Shown piece by piece: positions 53,189 to 62,398 of a DNA stretch of 64,000 nt. Each line of letters starts with the position of its first letter. The stretch's first letter is position 1. Source of the DNA: Verrucomicrobiia bacterium. GTDB taxonomy: Bacteria > Verrucomicrobiota > Verrucomicrobiia > Palsa-1439. The stretch spans positions 1 to 64,000 of the forward strand of contig JAJVHY010000020.1 of the NCBI GenBank assembly GCA_022072455.1, written 5' to 3'. The notes under the pieces are model-generated. The model made no database searches, was not told the origin of the DNA, and saw nothing but the letters and a program-made list of their open reading frames with translations. The position numbers were made by a program, and so were the translations under genes.

Positions 53189-56100
53189 ATGCGCAGACTA
53201 TTCCAACTTTGTTTCCTGCTGGCCGGTCAAGCGCTGGCCGCCCCGGTAATTGAGAACGCCGGCATCCTCGCGCTTGAGGCCGAAGACTACACCACAAATC
53301 TCTCCCCCCGCAGCGCTCACGAGTGGGCGCTCTCCAACGCCGTTCCGCAGTTCAGTGGCACCGGCTACATGGAGGCGACTCCCAACAGCGGCGCGAATCT
53401 GAACTCGACGTGGGTGGACACAAGTCCCGAGCTGCAATACGAGGTCGTCTTCTCCAATGCGGCGACGTACTACGTGTGGATTCGCGGGGCCGCGACCAGT
53501 GACGTGAACGATTCGCTCCATGCCGGCTTGGGCTTCACGCTGCCGGCGGCGACCAACTCGGCGGCGAACATGACCTGGCAGGATCGATACAACGGCTGCT
53601 GGGTGTGGACCAACCGCACCACAGCCGGCAACATCGCCACGCTCCCGGTCAGCGCCCCGGGCACAAACACATTCCGGCTCTGGATGCGCGAGGACGGCAT
53701 GCGGGTCGACCAGATACTTCTGACGACCAACGCCGCACCGTTCCCACCCCTTACCGGCAACGCTTGGCATATCCCGGCCAATGCCGAACCGGACGCGGGA
53801 ATGCGGGTGCCGTTCCATGTCCTCGCGACCAATCTGCCAGTCACATTCTACAATGGGAATCAGTTCCAAGGCTGCGGCAACGCGGCGGACCAATCCACTT
53901 CGACGACGTTCCTCTACTACAAACATCTGACAAACTCGACCTGGACAGCGGTGCCGGCGACGTTCCACAGCCAAGCCGGCAACAACAAGTACCACGCCGT
54001 CACGATACCGGCCAACACGTTCAACCTCGGCGACGTGGTGCAGTACTACTGGCGCATCGGTTATATTGACCGGCTCCCGACTTTCCTGCATGGCACGGAC
54101 ACCACATCATTAGCCACGCGCTTCGAGAATGTCGCGCAAGCGAATCCGTTCACGTTTTCTTACGGCCCCGCCGGCAGCGCCATTGAAACGGTCTGGGGCA
54201 GCGGCTCCGACAAGATCAAGGCTCGCTTCTTCAACGACACCGGTTACCTCCAGATCATCGGCCAGTCGCTGGACGGGTTCGAGTTGGGCCTGACCAACAC
54301 CTTCCTCCCCGGCAGTGCGACCGTCGGCGGCGTGTCGTACCGGCTGGGCGGATATGTGCCGGGAAGTTTCGTCCCGTTGTTCAATGGAATCCAGTTCCGG
54401 CAAACCTTCGGCGCGACCAGCGTGGTCGTCCGGTTGACCTCGCCGCACCTCGGCGTGGCCGGGGTGGTGCATTATGAAGTCGTGGATTGGGCCGGCCCCG
54501 CGCCAACCGCGACCGCCATCGGCGGGCCATCGGATGCCGGCGAACATTTCTACGGGTTGGGCGAAAAGTTCAACACCTTCAATCAAGCCGGCAAGAAAAC
54601 GCGGATCATTACCGACGATCCGCCCGGGGACAAAGGCGACAAATCGTACAAAGTCATGCCGTGGTTCATCAGCACGCGCGGCTATGGTTTCCATCTCGAT
54701 TCGTCAGCGGAAAGTTTCTTCGATTTGCGCGCGGAGTTTGCCGACCGGTATGTGGTCAGCAATTTGTTCTCAACCCTGAAGTTCAACATCGTGGCCGGGC
54801 CAAAACTGACCGAGGTGTTGACGCGATTTACCGGCTACACCGGGCGACCGCAGATGTCACCGCCGTGGGCGTTCGCACCGTGGCTGTCGAGTGACCGCTG
54901 GGCCAATGGTGGCGAAGTCCGGTATGTGTTGTCGAAATACCGGGAGCATGACCTGCCGGGTTCGGTGTTCGTCTTCGATTCTCCGTGGGAAATTGCCTAT
55001 AACGATTTCACGTGGAACATGACGCAGTTCGGCAACGGCGGCACCTTTGAGGGACAGTTTTATGCCGGGTTCTCGTCCGTGAGCGACATGATGCAGTTCC
55101 TGAAAACCAACGGCTGGAAATCGGTCAACTGGATGACTCCATTCATCAACACGACTTCCGCCTGTTGCGGCGAAGTTCCAGGCCAGAACCTCGGTCAAGC
55201 CGCCAACTACGCCGAGGGTGCCGCGAGCAATTATTTCGTGCGCGCATCGTTGGGCGGGCCACCGCTGTTGACAAATTGGTGGAAGGGGACCGGCAGCCCG
55301 ATTGATTTCACGAATCCCGACGCCGTGCGGTGGACGCAGCAGCAGCTCAGCAACCTCGTCGCAATCAGCGACGGCGTAATCGGCGGATTCAAGACGGACG
55401 ACGGCGAGTCCGGTAACCCGCCCGGTTCGTACATCCCGAAGTCAGCGGTCTATTTCGACGGGCGCACCGGTGAGGAAATGCAGAACGGTTACGCGACTGA
55501 GTACCACAAGGCGGTCTGGCACGTGCTCGGCACCAACGGCATTTTGTTTGCGCGCAGCGGCTTTACCGGCAGTCAGGCGTTTTCCGGCTATTGGGCCGGT
55601 GACAATGTACCTAACTTCGGCGAGAGCAACGGTCTGCCCAGCGTCATCGTCGCCGGTCAGTCGGCCGCGATGTGTGGATATTCGACGTGGGGGCATGACA
55701 TTGGCGGCTACCAGAACACACAGTTCAGTTCGACGCTGACGAATCTGTTCATGCGCTGGACGCAGTTTGGCGCGTTCTCGCCCTTGATGCAATTGCACCG
55801 GCAAGTCGGGAGTCCGGTCGCGCCGCATTATCCGTGGGGGTACGGGGCGGAGGCGTTGGCGAACTACCGGTTTTACACCAAACTCCACACGGCGTTGTTC
55901 CCGTACATTTACACCTACGCCACCGAAGCAAGCCAGACCGGCTTGCCGATCATCCGTCCGCTTGTGTTACTGCATCAGGACGATCCGAACGTGTACGGCC
56001 TTAACCACACGTACTACTTCGGCAACGAGATGATCATCGCACCCGTGATCACCAATACCGCGACCACGCGCATCGTCTATCTGCCGGCAGGACGCTGGCA

Positions 56101-56872
56101 TGATTTCTTCACCAACATCACGTACACCGGCGGGCAGAACATCGTTTGGACCAACGCGAACCAATCGCAGCTGCCGGTCTTCCTGCGTGCCGGCGCCATC
56201 GTGCCGCTCATCTCAAGCAACACCCTGACATTGACGGATTTCAACCTCGCGACAAATGCGCTGGAGTTCCTCGTTTATCCGACGACCGATTCGAGTTTCA
56301 CTGTGTACGACGGCACCTCGGTCAATGTCCAAACCAATGGCACGTTTATTACCGCCAATCTGACGTCCGTCCCCCGCCCCATCAAACTCCGTGTCTTCGC
56401 TCCACCGGCCGCCGGCGCTGAACGCGATGGCGTGCGGTTGACCTCGTTCACCAACGCGAATGGGTTCGTCGAGATCACCTTCATGCACACCGGCGGCGCG
56501 ACCCAGATTCGGTTCGGGCCGGACTCTGACGTGAACGGCTTGCCGGATTCGTGGGAAGAAACGTGGGGAGTGACCTGCGCAGCCTGCGACGCAGACGGCG
56601 ACGGGTTCACAAACCTGCAGGAGTACTTCGCCGGCACGAATCCGCTGGATGCGGCGAACATGCTCCACGCGCTGAATCTGTCGCCGGGCGGAATCAGTTT
56701 TTCGTCGGTGCTTGGGATGACTTACCAGGTCGAGATGTGCGAGGATTTGACCAATAATTCCTGGTCAACGCTTTCCAACAACATTCCCGGCACGGGTACA
56801 GTGATCCCGATTCAGGACCTGAGTGCCACCAATGTGATGCGCCGGTTTTACCGGGTACGCCTGCTTCCCTAA
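53189..56872 (+). CDS. Secreted GH31 glycosidase with N-terminal CBM and calcium-repeat tail
   Basis: A 1227-residue exported enzyme. The ATG at 53189 gives a signal peptide (RRLFQLCFLLAGQALAAP). Residues about 20-190 look like a CBM6/35-type module (ILALEAEDYTTN, VDQILLTTNAAP). The GH31 part follows: GLGEKFNTFNQAGKK, the nucleophile Asp737 in GGFKTDDGESG and the probable acid/base Asp805 in GYWAGDN, then RWTQFGAFSPLMQLH. The tail (about 1110-1227) has DADGDGFTNLQEYFAGTNP, a thrombospondin-3/dockerin-like calcium loop frequent in Verrucomicrobia. Specificity could be alpha-xylosidase, alpha-galactosidase or alpha-glucosidase. Confidence 0.92.
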   Translation: MRRLFQLCFLLAGQALAAPVIENAGILALEAEDYTTNLSPRSAHEWALSNAVPQFSGTGYMEATPNSGANLNSTWVDTSPELQYEVVFSNAATYYVWIRGAATSDVNDSLHAGLGFTLPAATNSAANMTWQDRYNGCWVWTNRTTAGNIATLPVSAPGTNTFRLWMREDGMRVDQILLTTNAAPFPPLTGNAWHIPANAEPDAGMRVPFHVLATNLPVTFYNGNQFQGCGNAADQSTSTTFLYYKHLTNSTWTAVPATFHSQAGNNKYHAVTIPANTFNLGDVVQYYWRIGYIDRLPTFLHGTDTTSLATRFENVAQANPFTFSYGPAGSAIETVWGSGSDKIKARFFNDTGYLQIIGQSLDGFELGLTNTFLPGSATVGGVSYRLGGYVPGSFVPLFNGIQFRQTFGATSVVVRLTSPHLGVAGVVHYEVVDWAGPAPTATAIGGPSDAGEHFYGLGEKFNTFNQAGKKTRIITDDPPGDKGDKSYKVMPWFISTRGYGFHLDSSAESFFDLRAEFADRYVVSNLFSTLKFNIVAGPKLTEVLTRFTGYTGRPQMSPPWAFAPWLSSDRWANGGEVRYVLSKYREHDLPGSVFVFDSPWEIAYNDFTWNMTQFGNGGTFEGQFYAGFSSVSDMMQFLKTNGWKSVNWMTPFINTTSACCGEVPGQNLGQAANYAEGAASNYFVRASLGGPPLLTNWWKGTGSPIDFTNPDAVRWTQQQLSNLVAISDGVIGGFKTDDGESGNPPGSYIPKSAVYFDGRTGEEMQNGYATEYHKAVWHVLGTNGILFARSGFTGSQAFSGYWAGDNVPNFGESNGLPSVIVAGQSAAMCGYSTWGHDIGGYQNTQFSSTLTNLFMRWTQFGAFSPLMQLHRQVGSPVAPHYPWGYGAEALANYRFYTKLHTALFPYIYTYATEASQTGLPIIRPLVLLHQDDPNVYGLNHTYYFGNEMIIAPVITNTATTRIVYLPAGRWHDFFTNITYTGGQNIVWTNANQSQLPVFLRAGAIVPLISSNTLTLTDFNLATNALEFLVYPTTDSSFTVYDGTSVNVQTNGTFITANLTSVPRPIKLRVFAPPAAGAERDGVRLTSFTNANGFVEITFMHTGGATQIRFGPDSDVNGLPDSWEETWGVTCAACDADGDGFTNLQEYFAGTNPLDAANMLHALNLSPGGISFSSVLGMTYQVEMCEDLTNNSWSTLSNNIPGTGTVIPIQDLSATNVMRRFYRVRLLP

Positions 56873-56873
56873 C

Positions 56874-57947
56874 CTACAAGCGCCGCGCTTGTTGTTGCGC
56901 GAGCAAACACAATTCAGCGGCCTTGAACGTGTGCGCCTGTGTCATCGCGTTTTCCGTTCGGTTTAAGCAATCGAGAATGAGTTGCCCAAAGAACGGAAAA
57001 CCAACCTGCCCGGCCAAGGAGAAGCGTTTCTCGACTTCACCGTTGACGAGATAGAGTTGGTCGCCGCCTTCGCCGCGCCCGACTTCAACGTACTTGCGCA
57101 TTTCGATGTAGCCTTTCGTGCCGAGAATGAACGTCCGCCCGTCGCCCCAGGTGCGCGACGCGGCCGGTGTCAGCCAGTCTACGCGGATGAAATTGGTGGC
57201 GCCATTGTCGCCAAGCAGATGGACTTCGCCAAAGTCTTCCAATTCGGGATACTCCGGGTTGTTGCGATTGGCTACGGTTGCTGAAAGAACGGTCGCGTCA
57301 GTCGCACCGGAGTAATAGAGAAACTGCTCAAATTGATGACTGCCGATGTCGCAAATGATGCCGCCGTACTTGGCTTTCTCAAAGAACCACGCCGGTCGGC
57401 TCGGGGCCGATAGCCGGTGTGGTCCGAAGCCAATCACTTCGACGACCTTGCCAATCGCACTCTGCCGGATCAACTCACCGGCAAAAACCGCGCATTCGAC
57501 GTGCAATCGTTCGCTGAAATACACGGCGTACTTGCGCTTCGTCGCCGCCACGGTTTGCCGGGCGTCCGCGAGTTGCGCCAGCGTCGTGAACGGCGTCTTG
57601 TCGGTGAAATAATCCTTACCGGCGCGGAGGACGCGACAGCCGATTGGGCCGCGCTCACAGGGCACCGCTGCGGCGGCGACGAGGTGAATCGTCGGGTCGT
57701 CGAGGATCTGCTCGAAGGAATCCACGATTTTGACGCTGGGATATTTGTCCTGAAACGCCTTCGCGCGTTTGGCGTCGGTGTCATAAACGGCGACGAGTTG
57801 GCCGCCGGCTTCGAGGAGGCCGTTGCATTGGCCGTAAATATGGCCGTGATCGAGGTACGCGGCGGCAAACCGAAATTCACCCGGCTTGACCACCGGAGCT
57901 GGTTTCCCTTGCGGGGCGTAATTCATTCCATCTTTGGCTGTTGTCAT
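56874..57947 (-). CDS. Gfo/Idh/MocA family oxidoreductase
   Basis: A 357-residue NAD(P)-dependent dehydrogenase-type protein. The ATG at 57947 is chosen because longer frames begin with a TTG; Met7 is an alternative. The Rossmann part (FRFAAAYLDHGHIYGQCNGL, LVAVYDTDAKRAKAFQ) is followed by DYFTDKTPFTT with the Lys of the EKP motif and the substrate domain with CDIGSHQFEQFLYY. The usual GxGxxG is replaced by a His/Gly-rich loop. The substrate is probably a sugar or inositol. It is last in a four-gene minus-strand operon. Confidence 0.85.
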   Translation of the reverse strand: MTTAKDGMNYAPQGKPAPVVKPGEFRFAAAYLDHGHIYGQCNGLLEAGGQLVAVYDTDAKRAKAFQDKYPSVKIVDSFEQILDDPTIHLVAAAAVPCERGPIGCRVLRAGKDYFTDKTPFTTLAQLADARQTVAATKRKYAVYFSERLHVECAVFAGELIRQSAIGKVVEVIGFGPHRLSAPSRPAWFFEKAKYGGIICDIGSHQFEQFLYYSGATDATVLSATVANRNNPEYPELEDFGEVHLLGDNGATNFIRVDWLTPAASRTWGDGRTFILGTKGYIEMRKYVEVGRGEGGDQLYLVNGEVEKRFSLAGQVGFPFFGQLILDCLNRTENAMTQAHTFKAAELCLLAQQQARRL

Positions 57948-57957
57948 GCTGAGTTGC

Positions 57958-58605
57958 TTAATCAATCCGCGCGCGGGCTGCAATGTTTTCCAAAAGACGC
58001 AATCGCTCGCCCGTCGCGACTTCCTGCCACTGCGGCACCCGCACCAATGTCAGCACGGAGTCACGCCGCACCAGCAAGCCCCAGCCGACCGGCGTTTCTT
58101 CGGGCGCGAGAATATCGGGTTCGACGACGAGGTAGTTCAAATTCGCGCACCGGTAGCGGGTGAGTTTGTCGAATTTAGTTTTGCCGGCAAGTCGCCGCTG
58201 GAGGATTTCGATCTCGCGGAGCACCCGCCGGTAAGTCTCGTGCTGGAAACCGGCCAGATGGATCGCGTCAAACTCCGCAAAGAGCGTGTCGCCACTCCGG
58301 AGTGAGGGATAATGAAGTTTCAACAATTCTTCGAGCTTCTGCCGGCGGACATCCAGTTGCCGGAGCCGCATGCTGGTCGCATCCCGCCGGTAGGAGTCTT
58401 TGAGCAGGTCGCTCCGGGATTGTTTGCACTCGAAGACGGCGGTGGTGCCGAGTTGGTTGCGGGCCGGTTTGTAAGCCGCCACATCCGCCCGGTAGGCTGA
58501 TTTGGGCAGGCGAACTTCACTGGCGATTCCAGTAAAGCCTTCGTGCCGGGCCCACTCGGCGGCGAGGTGTTTAAGTTGCCGGTGCGCGGCGGTCTCACCG
58601 GGCAT
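57958..58605 (-). CDS. MmcB-like PD-(D/E)XK nuclease-family protein
   Basis: A 215-residue protein. The N-terminal half has EVRLPKSAYRADVAAYKP and AVFECKQSRSDLLKD, the D...ExK arrangement of restriction-endonuclease-like folds, similar to MmcB/DUF-type DNA repair proteins. A helical region and a C-terminal beta domain follow. It begins 3 nt after the CBS-protein stop. It may process DNA or be a nuclease-fold regulator; this rests on the motif alone. Confidence 0.65.
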   Translation of the reverse strand: MPGETAAHRQLKHLAAEWARHEGFTGIASEVRLPKSAYRADVAAYKPARNQLGTTAVFECKQSRSDLLKDSYRRDATSMRLRQLDVRRQKLEELLKLHYPSLRSGDTLFAEFDAIHLAGFQHETYRRVLREIEILQRRLAGKTKFDKLTRYRCANLNYLVVEPDILAPEETPVGWGLLVRRDSVLTLVRVPQWQEVATGERLRLLENIAARARID

Positions 58606-58608
58606 GCG

Positions 58609-59592
58609 TCAGCCTTCGACGTCGCCGACGATTTCTTCGACGATGTCTTCGATGGTGATGAGGCCGGCGGGTCGGCCCTCCGGACTGAGAACGATGCTGA
58701 TCGGGTTGCGGCTGGCGCGCAAGACCGGCAAGACGCGGTTGATGCGGTCGGTGGCGAGAATGAATTGGGGTTTTTGCATGAGCTCGCGCGCGGTTTTGCC
58801 GGTGGGCGCGGTGCCTTGAAACAGAATTTCGTAGACGTTGACCATGCCGATGATTTTATCGCCCTCCCGCACCGGCAGGCGGGCATAGCCGGTCCGCTGG
58901 GAGATGTCGAAGAGTTCCTGCAAGCCGGTAGCGGGCGCAACGGTCACGGCGCGCGCGAGCGGCACCATGACTTCGGCGACGGTTTTGTAGGGAAAATCAA
59001 AGACACCATGAATCATCTGGCGTTCTTCGGCTGTTAATGCGCCGCCGGCTTCGCCTTCTTTGGCGAGATGTTTTAATTCTTCGCGCGAAACGAAAAAACT
59101 GGCCGGTTTGGCAGACCCGCTGCCACTGAGGCGCGAGAGCAGGCGCATCAGCATGCCGAGCAACCAGACCAAAGGCGCGAGAACCCACGCAATGACATTG
59201 AGGACATCAGCAAAGGTGAGGCAAACCCGATGCGAATAGCGGCGCGAGAGTGTTTTAGGGACGATCTCCCCCACTACAAGAACTACCGCCGCGCTAACCA
59301 ACGTGGTCGTGATATCAATGGCAAAACCGTCACCAAACAACCGCAACGTTAACGCCGAACTGGCGACCGCCAAGACGACGTTGCAGAGGTTGTTACCGGC
59401 GAGCGTGGTGCCGAGGAGGCGTTCGGAGTTTTCGACAAAACCGTTGATGATGATGGCGCGGCGATTTTTCCGTTCGACTTCGTGCCGGAGCCGGAGCCGG
59501 TTCAGTGAAATCAACCCCGTCTCCATGCCCGAAAAGAAGGCGCTGCCGATCAACCCGATGTCAAAGGCGATGAAAAGCCAGAGGTATTCCAT
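58609..59592 (-). CDS. CNNM/DUF21-CBS membrane protein
   Basis: A 327-residue protein: N-terminal DUF21 region with four hydrophobic segments (LIGSAFFSGMETGLISLNRL, NNLCNVVLAVASSAL), then two CBS domains (VAEVMVPLARAVTV, TGYARLPVREGDKIIG, ILATDRINRVLPV). Members are implicated in Mg2+/Co2+ efflux. It lacks the C-terminal CorC_HlyC domain and ends at the second CBS domain, unlike its upstream neighbour, with which it probably pairs. Spacing is 3 nt on both sides. Confidence 0.88.
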   Translation of the reverse strand: MEYLWLFIAFDIGLIGSAFFSGMETGLISLNRLRLRHEVERKNRRAIIINGFVENSERLLGTTLAGNNLCNVVLAVASSALTLRLFGDGFAIDITTTLVSAAVVLVVGEIVPKTLSRRYSHRVCLTFADVLNVIAWVLAPLVWLLGMLMRLLSRLSGSGSAKPASFFVSREELKHLAKEGEAGGALTAEERQMIHGVFDFPYKTVAEVMVPLARAVTVAPATGLQELFDISQRTGYARLPVREGDKIIGMVNVYEILFQGTAPTGKTARELMQKPQFILATDRINRVLPVLRASRNPISIVLSPEGRPAGLITIEDIVEEIVGDVEG

Positions 59593-59595
59593 GGC

Positions 59596-60849
59596 TTACT
59601 CTGTCGCCTCCAATTCCACTTCCCGAACGCGATTTTTCACGACTTTGCGCGCCGTGACGCGCACCCCCGCGACTTGGACGCGCTCGCCGTCCTTCGGCAA
59701 CGACCCCAGCTGCGCAATCATCCAGCCGGCAATGGTCTCAACCCCGGCCGCCGTCAGTTGCAGGCCGCATTGGGAATTTACGAACTCCAACCGGGCTTTG
59801 CCATTGATCAGCCAGCGGTGCTCACTCACTTGTTGCACCATGATCTCGCTGGCGTCGAATTCGTCTTCGATTTCACCAACGATTTCTTCGAGGATGTCTT
59901 CGAGGGTGACCATGCCCTGGGTGCCGCCGTATTCGTCCACGACGATGGCAACGGGGTGTTCCTGTTTGCGAAAACTTTTCAGCAACTTGCCGACACTCAT
60001 TGTGTCCGGAATGAAATTTGGTAATTCCACGACCTCGTCGAGTTCACGGCGGGGATCAACGAGGAAATCTTTGACGTTGAGGATGCCTTCCACTGTGTCG
60101 GCCGAGTCGTGAATGATGGGAACGCGCCGGTGTTTGAATTTTCGCAAAGTCTCGACCATCTGCTCCGGCGTGAGTCCGTCCTCCAGACACTGCATGTCCA
60201 CACGGGGGGTCATGATCTCGCGGACCTGCATTTTGTCCAAGGTAAGAATCTTATTGACCATGTCGCGTTCCTCACGGCGGACGATGCCAGCGCGTTCGCT
60301 GACGTTGAGCAGCGTTCGATACTCGTCAGTGGTCGGCTCGCTGCCGCGGGCTTTGCGGCCCGCAAAAAAAGGCACGCGTTCGATGGTGCGCACGAGATAA
60401 GCCGCGAGCGCTTCAAAGCCGTGCCGGACTTGCCGGGTCGCGCGCTCAAAGAAACCAATGAGCGGAGCCAGCCGGACCGCAAAGAATTCAGGATGGCGGA
60501 TGATGATCGCTTTCGGGGCCACTTCGCCGCAGACCAGCAAAAGTAATGTCATGACCGGTACTGCCAATAAATCGGCGTGCAGGGGCGCGAGCTTGCGCAG
60601 GAGGTCATAACCGAGAATGGCAGTCCCAATGTTGACAAGCGTATTCCCGAAGAGAAGGGCGGACAGGAGGCGTTGTGACTGGTCAAGCAGTTCACTGATC
60701 AACTGGCCGCGGGCCGGGTGTTCTTGCCGAATACGGCGCACTTGCAGCTTGCTCAGTGAAAACAGTGCAATTTCCGACCCGGAAAAGAATGCCGAACACG
60801 ACAGACACAACACGAGCGCGAATATCTCGACGAGGACAGTAGTGCTCAT
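59596..60849 (-). CDS. Hemolysin-family DUF21-CBS-CorC membrane protein
   Basis: A 417-residue protein with the full layout: DUF21 membrane region (AFFSGSEIALFSLSKLQVRR), two CBS domains (VREIMTPRVDMQCLEDG, VPIIHDSADTVEGILNVKDFL, EYGGTQGMVTLEDILEEI) and a C-terminal transporter-associated CorC_HlyC domain (LINGKARLEFVN, GVRVTARKVVKN). Like the following gene it belongs to the CNNM group, thought to export or regulate Mg2+. The pair probably forms a heteromer. First gene of the operon. Confidence 0.92.
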   Translation of the reverse strand: MSTTVLVEIFALVLCLSCSAFFSGSEIALFSLSKLQVRRIRQEHPARGQLISELLDQSQRLLSALLFGNTLVNIGTAILGYDLLRKLAPLHADLLAVPVMTLLLLVCGEVAPKAIIIRHPEFFAVRLAPLIGFFERATRQVRHGFEALAAYLVRTIERVPFFAGRKARGSEPTTDEYRTLLNVSERAGIVRREERDMVNKILTLDKMQVREIMTPRVDMQCLEDGLTPEQMVETLRKFKHRRVPIIHDSADTVEGILNVKDFLVDPRRELDEVVELPNFIPDTMSVGKLLKSFRKQEHPVAIVVDEYGGTQGMVTLEDILEEIVGEIEDEFDASEIMVQQVSEHRWLINGKARLEFVNSQCGLQLTAAGVETIAGWMIAQLGSLPKDGERVQVAGVRVTARKVVKNRVREVELEATE

Positions 60850-60860
60850 GCTGGCCGGCT

Positions 60861-60889
60861 AGTCTACGGAGTCAACGCGTGAGCGTCAA
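60861..60889 (-). promoter_or_regulatory. Promoter of CBS-protein operon
   Basis: Minus strand TTGACG (60889-60884), 17-bp spacer, TAGACT (60866-60861), 11 nt before the ATG. Confidence 0.5.
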
Positions 60890-60907
60890 ACCCGCAAGCA
60901 GAACCGG

Positions 60908-61975
60908 TCAGGGCTTCGGCGCGGCGACAGGCTTGGTTTCGACCGACGGCATCGCCTTGCCATTCGGTGCAACGCGCGAAGTGGGCACCGGCGCTTCGGG
61001 TTGCGGGAGCAGGATTTCGATTTTCGCTTTTTGGCGCAATTCTTGAACGTACGCTTGCACCATTTCCTGGCCTTGTTGGTTTTTCAGGTAACGCTCGATA
61101 TCGTCCTTGGCTTCGGCGTAGGTGCGCTCACCGGCCGCCTGGTGATCGGTGGATTTGATGAGGTGGTAGCCGAACTGCGTGGTGACAATGTCACTGACTT
61201 CGTTGGGTTTTAGACTGAAGGCAGCATCCGCGAACGGTTTGACCATCCGGTCACGGGTGAAATAGCTGAGGTCACCGCCTTGCTCTTTGCTGCCGGGATC
61301 TTCGGAAAATTTCCGAGCGACATCTTCAAATTTGTCGCCCCCCTTGATGAGCGACTGCGCGGCTTTGATCTGGGTCAGTTTCTGCGCCTTGATTTCATCA
61401 GTCGCACCTTCCGGCACAAGGATGAGAATGTGACTGGCGCGAACGCGTTCCGGGGTGACAAATTTGCTGCGGTTTTCGTCGTAGAATTTCTTGGTGTCGT
61501 CGGCGCTGATTTTGACTTTGTCGTCCACGTATTTCTTGATGAAGGCTTGGGCAACGAGACCCTCGCGCAAACGACGCTCGTAGTCAGCCCGTTTCATTCC
61601 CATCTCGGCCAGTGCTTGAGTAAAACCTTCGTCGCCGCCGAGTTGAAGTTTAGCCTGGTCAATTTGTTTGGTGACCTGTTCATCCAGATCTTTCGGCTCG
61701 TGACCGCGGCTGGCTTGCACCACGACTTCCTGGCTGACCATGTCGTTGACGATGTTGTATTGCAGGTGCGGCAGTTGTTCAGACGGAAACTCCCGGCCGT
61801 AGGCAGTGAATTGTCGAGTGAAGGCATTGACCGCAGTATCCACGTCCTTCCATTGAATGACGGTATCGCCAACCCGCGCCGCGGCGTCATCGGGTTTGTG
61901 GGTTGCCGACTTGTCAGCGGCAAAGGTGATGGTGGATAACAATCCGGCCACGAGCAAAAGAAGTGACTTAATCAT
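60908..61975 (-). CDS. SurA/PpiC-type periplasmic peptidyl-prolyl isomerase
   Basis: A 355-residue exported foldase: signal peptide (SLLLLVAGLLSTITFAADK), an N-terminal SurA-like chaperone helix domain and a parvulin domain at about 170-275 (VRASHILILVPEG, GGDLSYFTRDRMVKPFADAAF, QFGYHLIKS). It folds outer-membrane proteins. A Pro-rich C-terminal tail follows. It has its own leaderless-type promoter and only 58 nt separate it from the next gene on the strand. Confidence 0.93.
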   Translation of the reverse strand: MIKSLLLLVAGLLSTITFAADKSATHKPDDAAARVGDTVIQWKDVDTAVNAFTRQFTAYGREFPSEQLPHLQYNIVNDMVSQEVVVQASRGHEPKDLDEQVTKQIDQAKLQLGGDEGFTQALAEMGMKRADYERRLREGLVAQAFIKKYVDDKVKISADDTKKFYDENRSKFVTPERVRASHILILVPEGATDEIKAQKLTQIKAAQSLIKGGDKFEDVARKFSEDPGSKEQGGDLSYFTRDRMVKPFADAAFSLKPNEVSDIVTTQFGYHLIKSTDHQAAGERTYAEAKDDIERYLKNQQGQEMVQAYVQELRQKAKIEILLPQPEAPVPTSRVAPNGKAMPSVETKPVAAPKP

Positions 61976-61984
61976 AGAGGCGGG

Positions 61985-62013
61985 ACGCTACCACGCACCC
62001 TACCGGGAAGCAA
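61985..62013 (-). promoter_or_regulatory. Promoter of peptidyl-prolyl isomerase gene
   Basis: Minus strand TTGCTT (62013-62008), 17-bp spacer, TAGCGT (61990-61985), 9 nt before the ATG. Confidence 0.45.
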
Positions 62014-62043
62014 GCTCGGCGCGAGTGGAAAAAGAAAACTGAA

Positions 62044-62295
62044 TCAGGCCCGGAATTCGGCCACCGGCCAATCGTGGGCTAATTCGCGTGCCGTCAATGG
62101 TTGTTCAGCCCCGGTCAACAAGGTCTGAATTGCGTCGGAGGCGACGGCATCAATCTCTTCATCTGTCGCGCCGGCTGCTGTGGCTTTGGCGACCAAGTGA
62201 TCATACCGCCAAGTTGCGCCTTCGACGACCGCCACTTTCAACGCCCGGAGGATGCTGGCGCGCTCATGGCTCATTTTGGCTTTGGTTTGTCGCAT
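62044..62295 (-). CDS. Small hypothetical protein
   Basis: An 83-residue protein starting at the ATG at 62295; ATG 62310 is an in-frame alternative. It is helical, with KVAVVEGATWRYDHLVAKA, GATDEEIDAVASDAIQTLL and TARELAHDW. The helix spacing is reminiscent of one half of an AhpD/CMD-type fold, but the CxxC is absent, so this is not an assignment. It stands divergent from the next exported protein gene. Confidence 0.5.
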   Translation of the reverse strand: MRQTKAKMSHERASILRALKVAVVEGATWRYDHLVAKATAAGATDEEIDAVASDAIQTLLTGAEQPLTARELAHDWPVAEFRA

Positions 62296-62361
62296 GGTCT
62301 GCACACCCATTACAAAGCACTGCTTGGGCCAGATTTCAAGGCTCGGTTTCGAACCGGGCAC

Positions 62362-62389
62362 TTTACTGTCTGTTTTCTTGGGCTAAATT
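62362..62389 (+). promoter_or_regulatory. Promoter of the 62.4 kb secreted protein gene
   Basis: TTTACT (62362-62367), 16-bp spacer, TAAATT (62384-62389), 9 nt before the ATG at 62399. This supports that ATG over the GTG at 62390. Confidence 0.5.
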
Positions 62390-62398
62390 GTGGCGAGA

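Noticed and set aside
53198-54091. Minus-strand ORF opposite the GH31 N-terminus
   Set aside because: Arg/Val/Gly-rich shadow of a well-supported secreted enzyme; no start signal.
62344-62356. tRNA T-arm-like sequence (CGGTTTCGAACCG)
   Set aside because: The palindrome fits a T-loop only superficially; no acceptor, D-arm or anticodon arm can be drawn on either strand.
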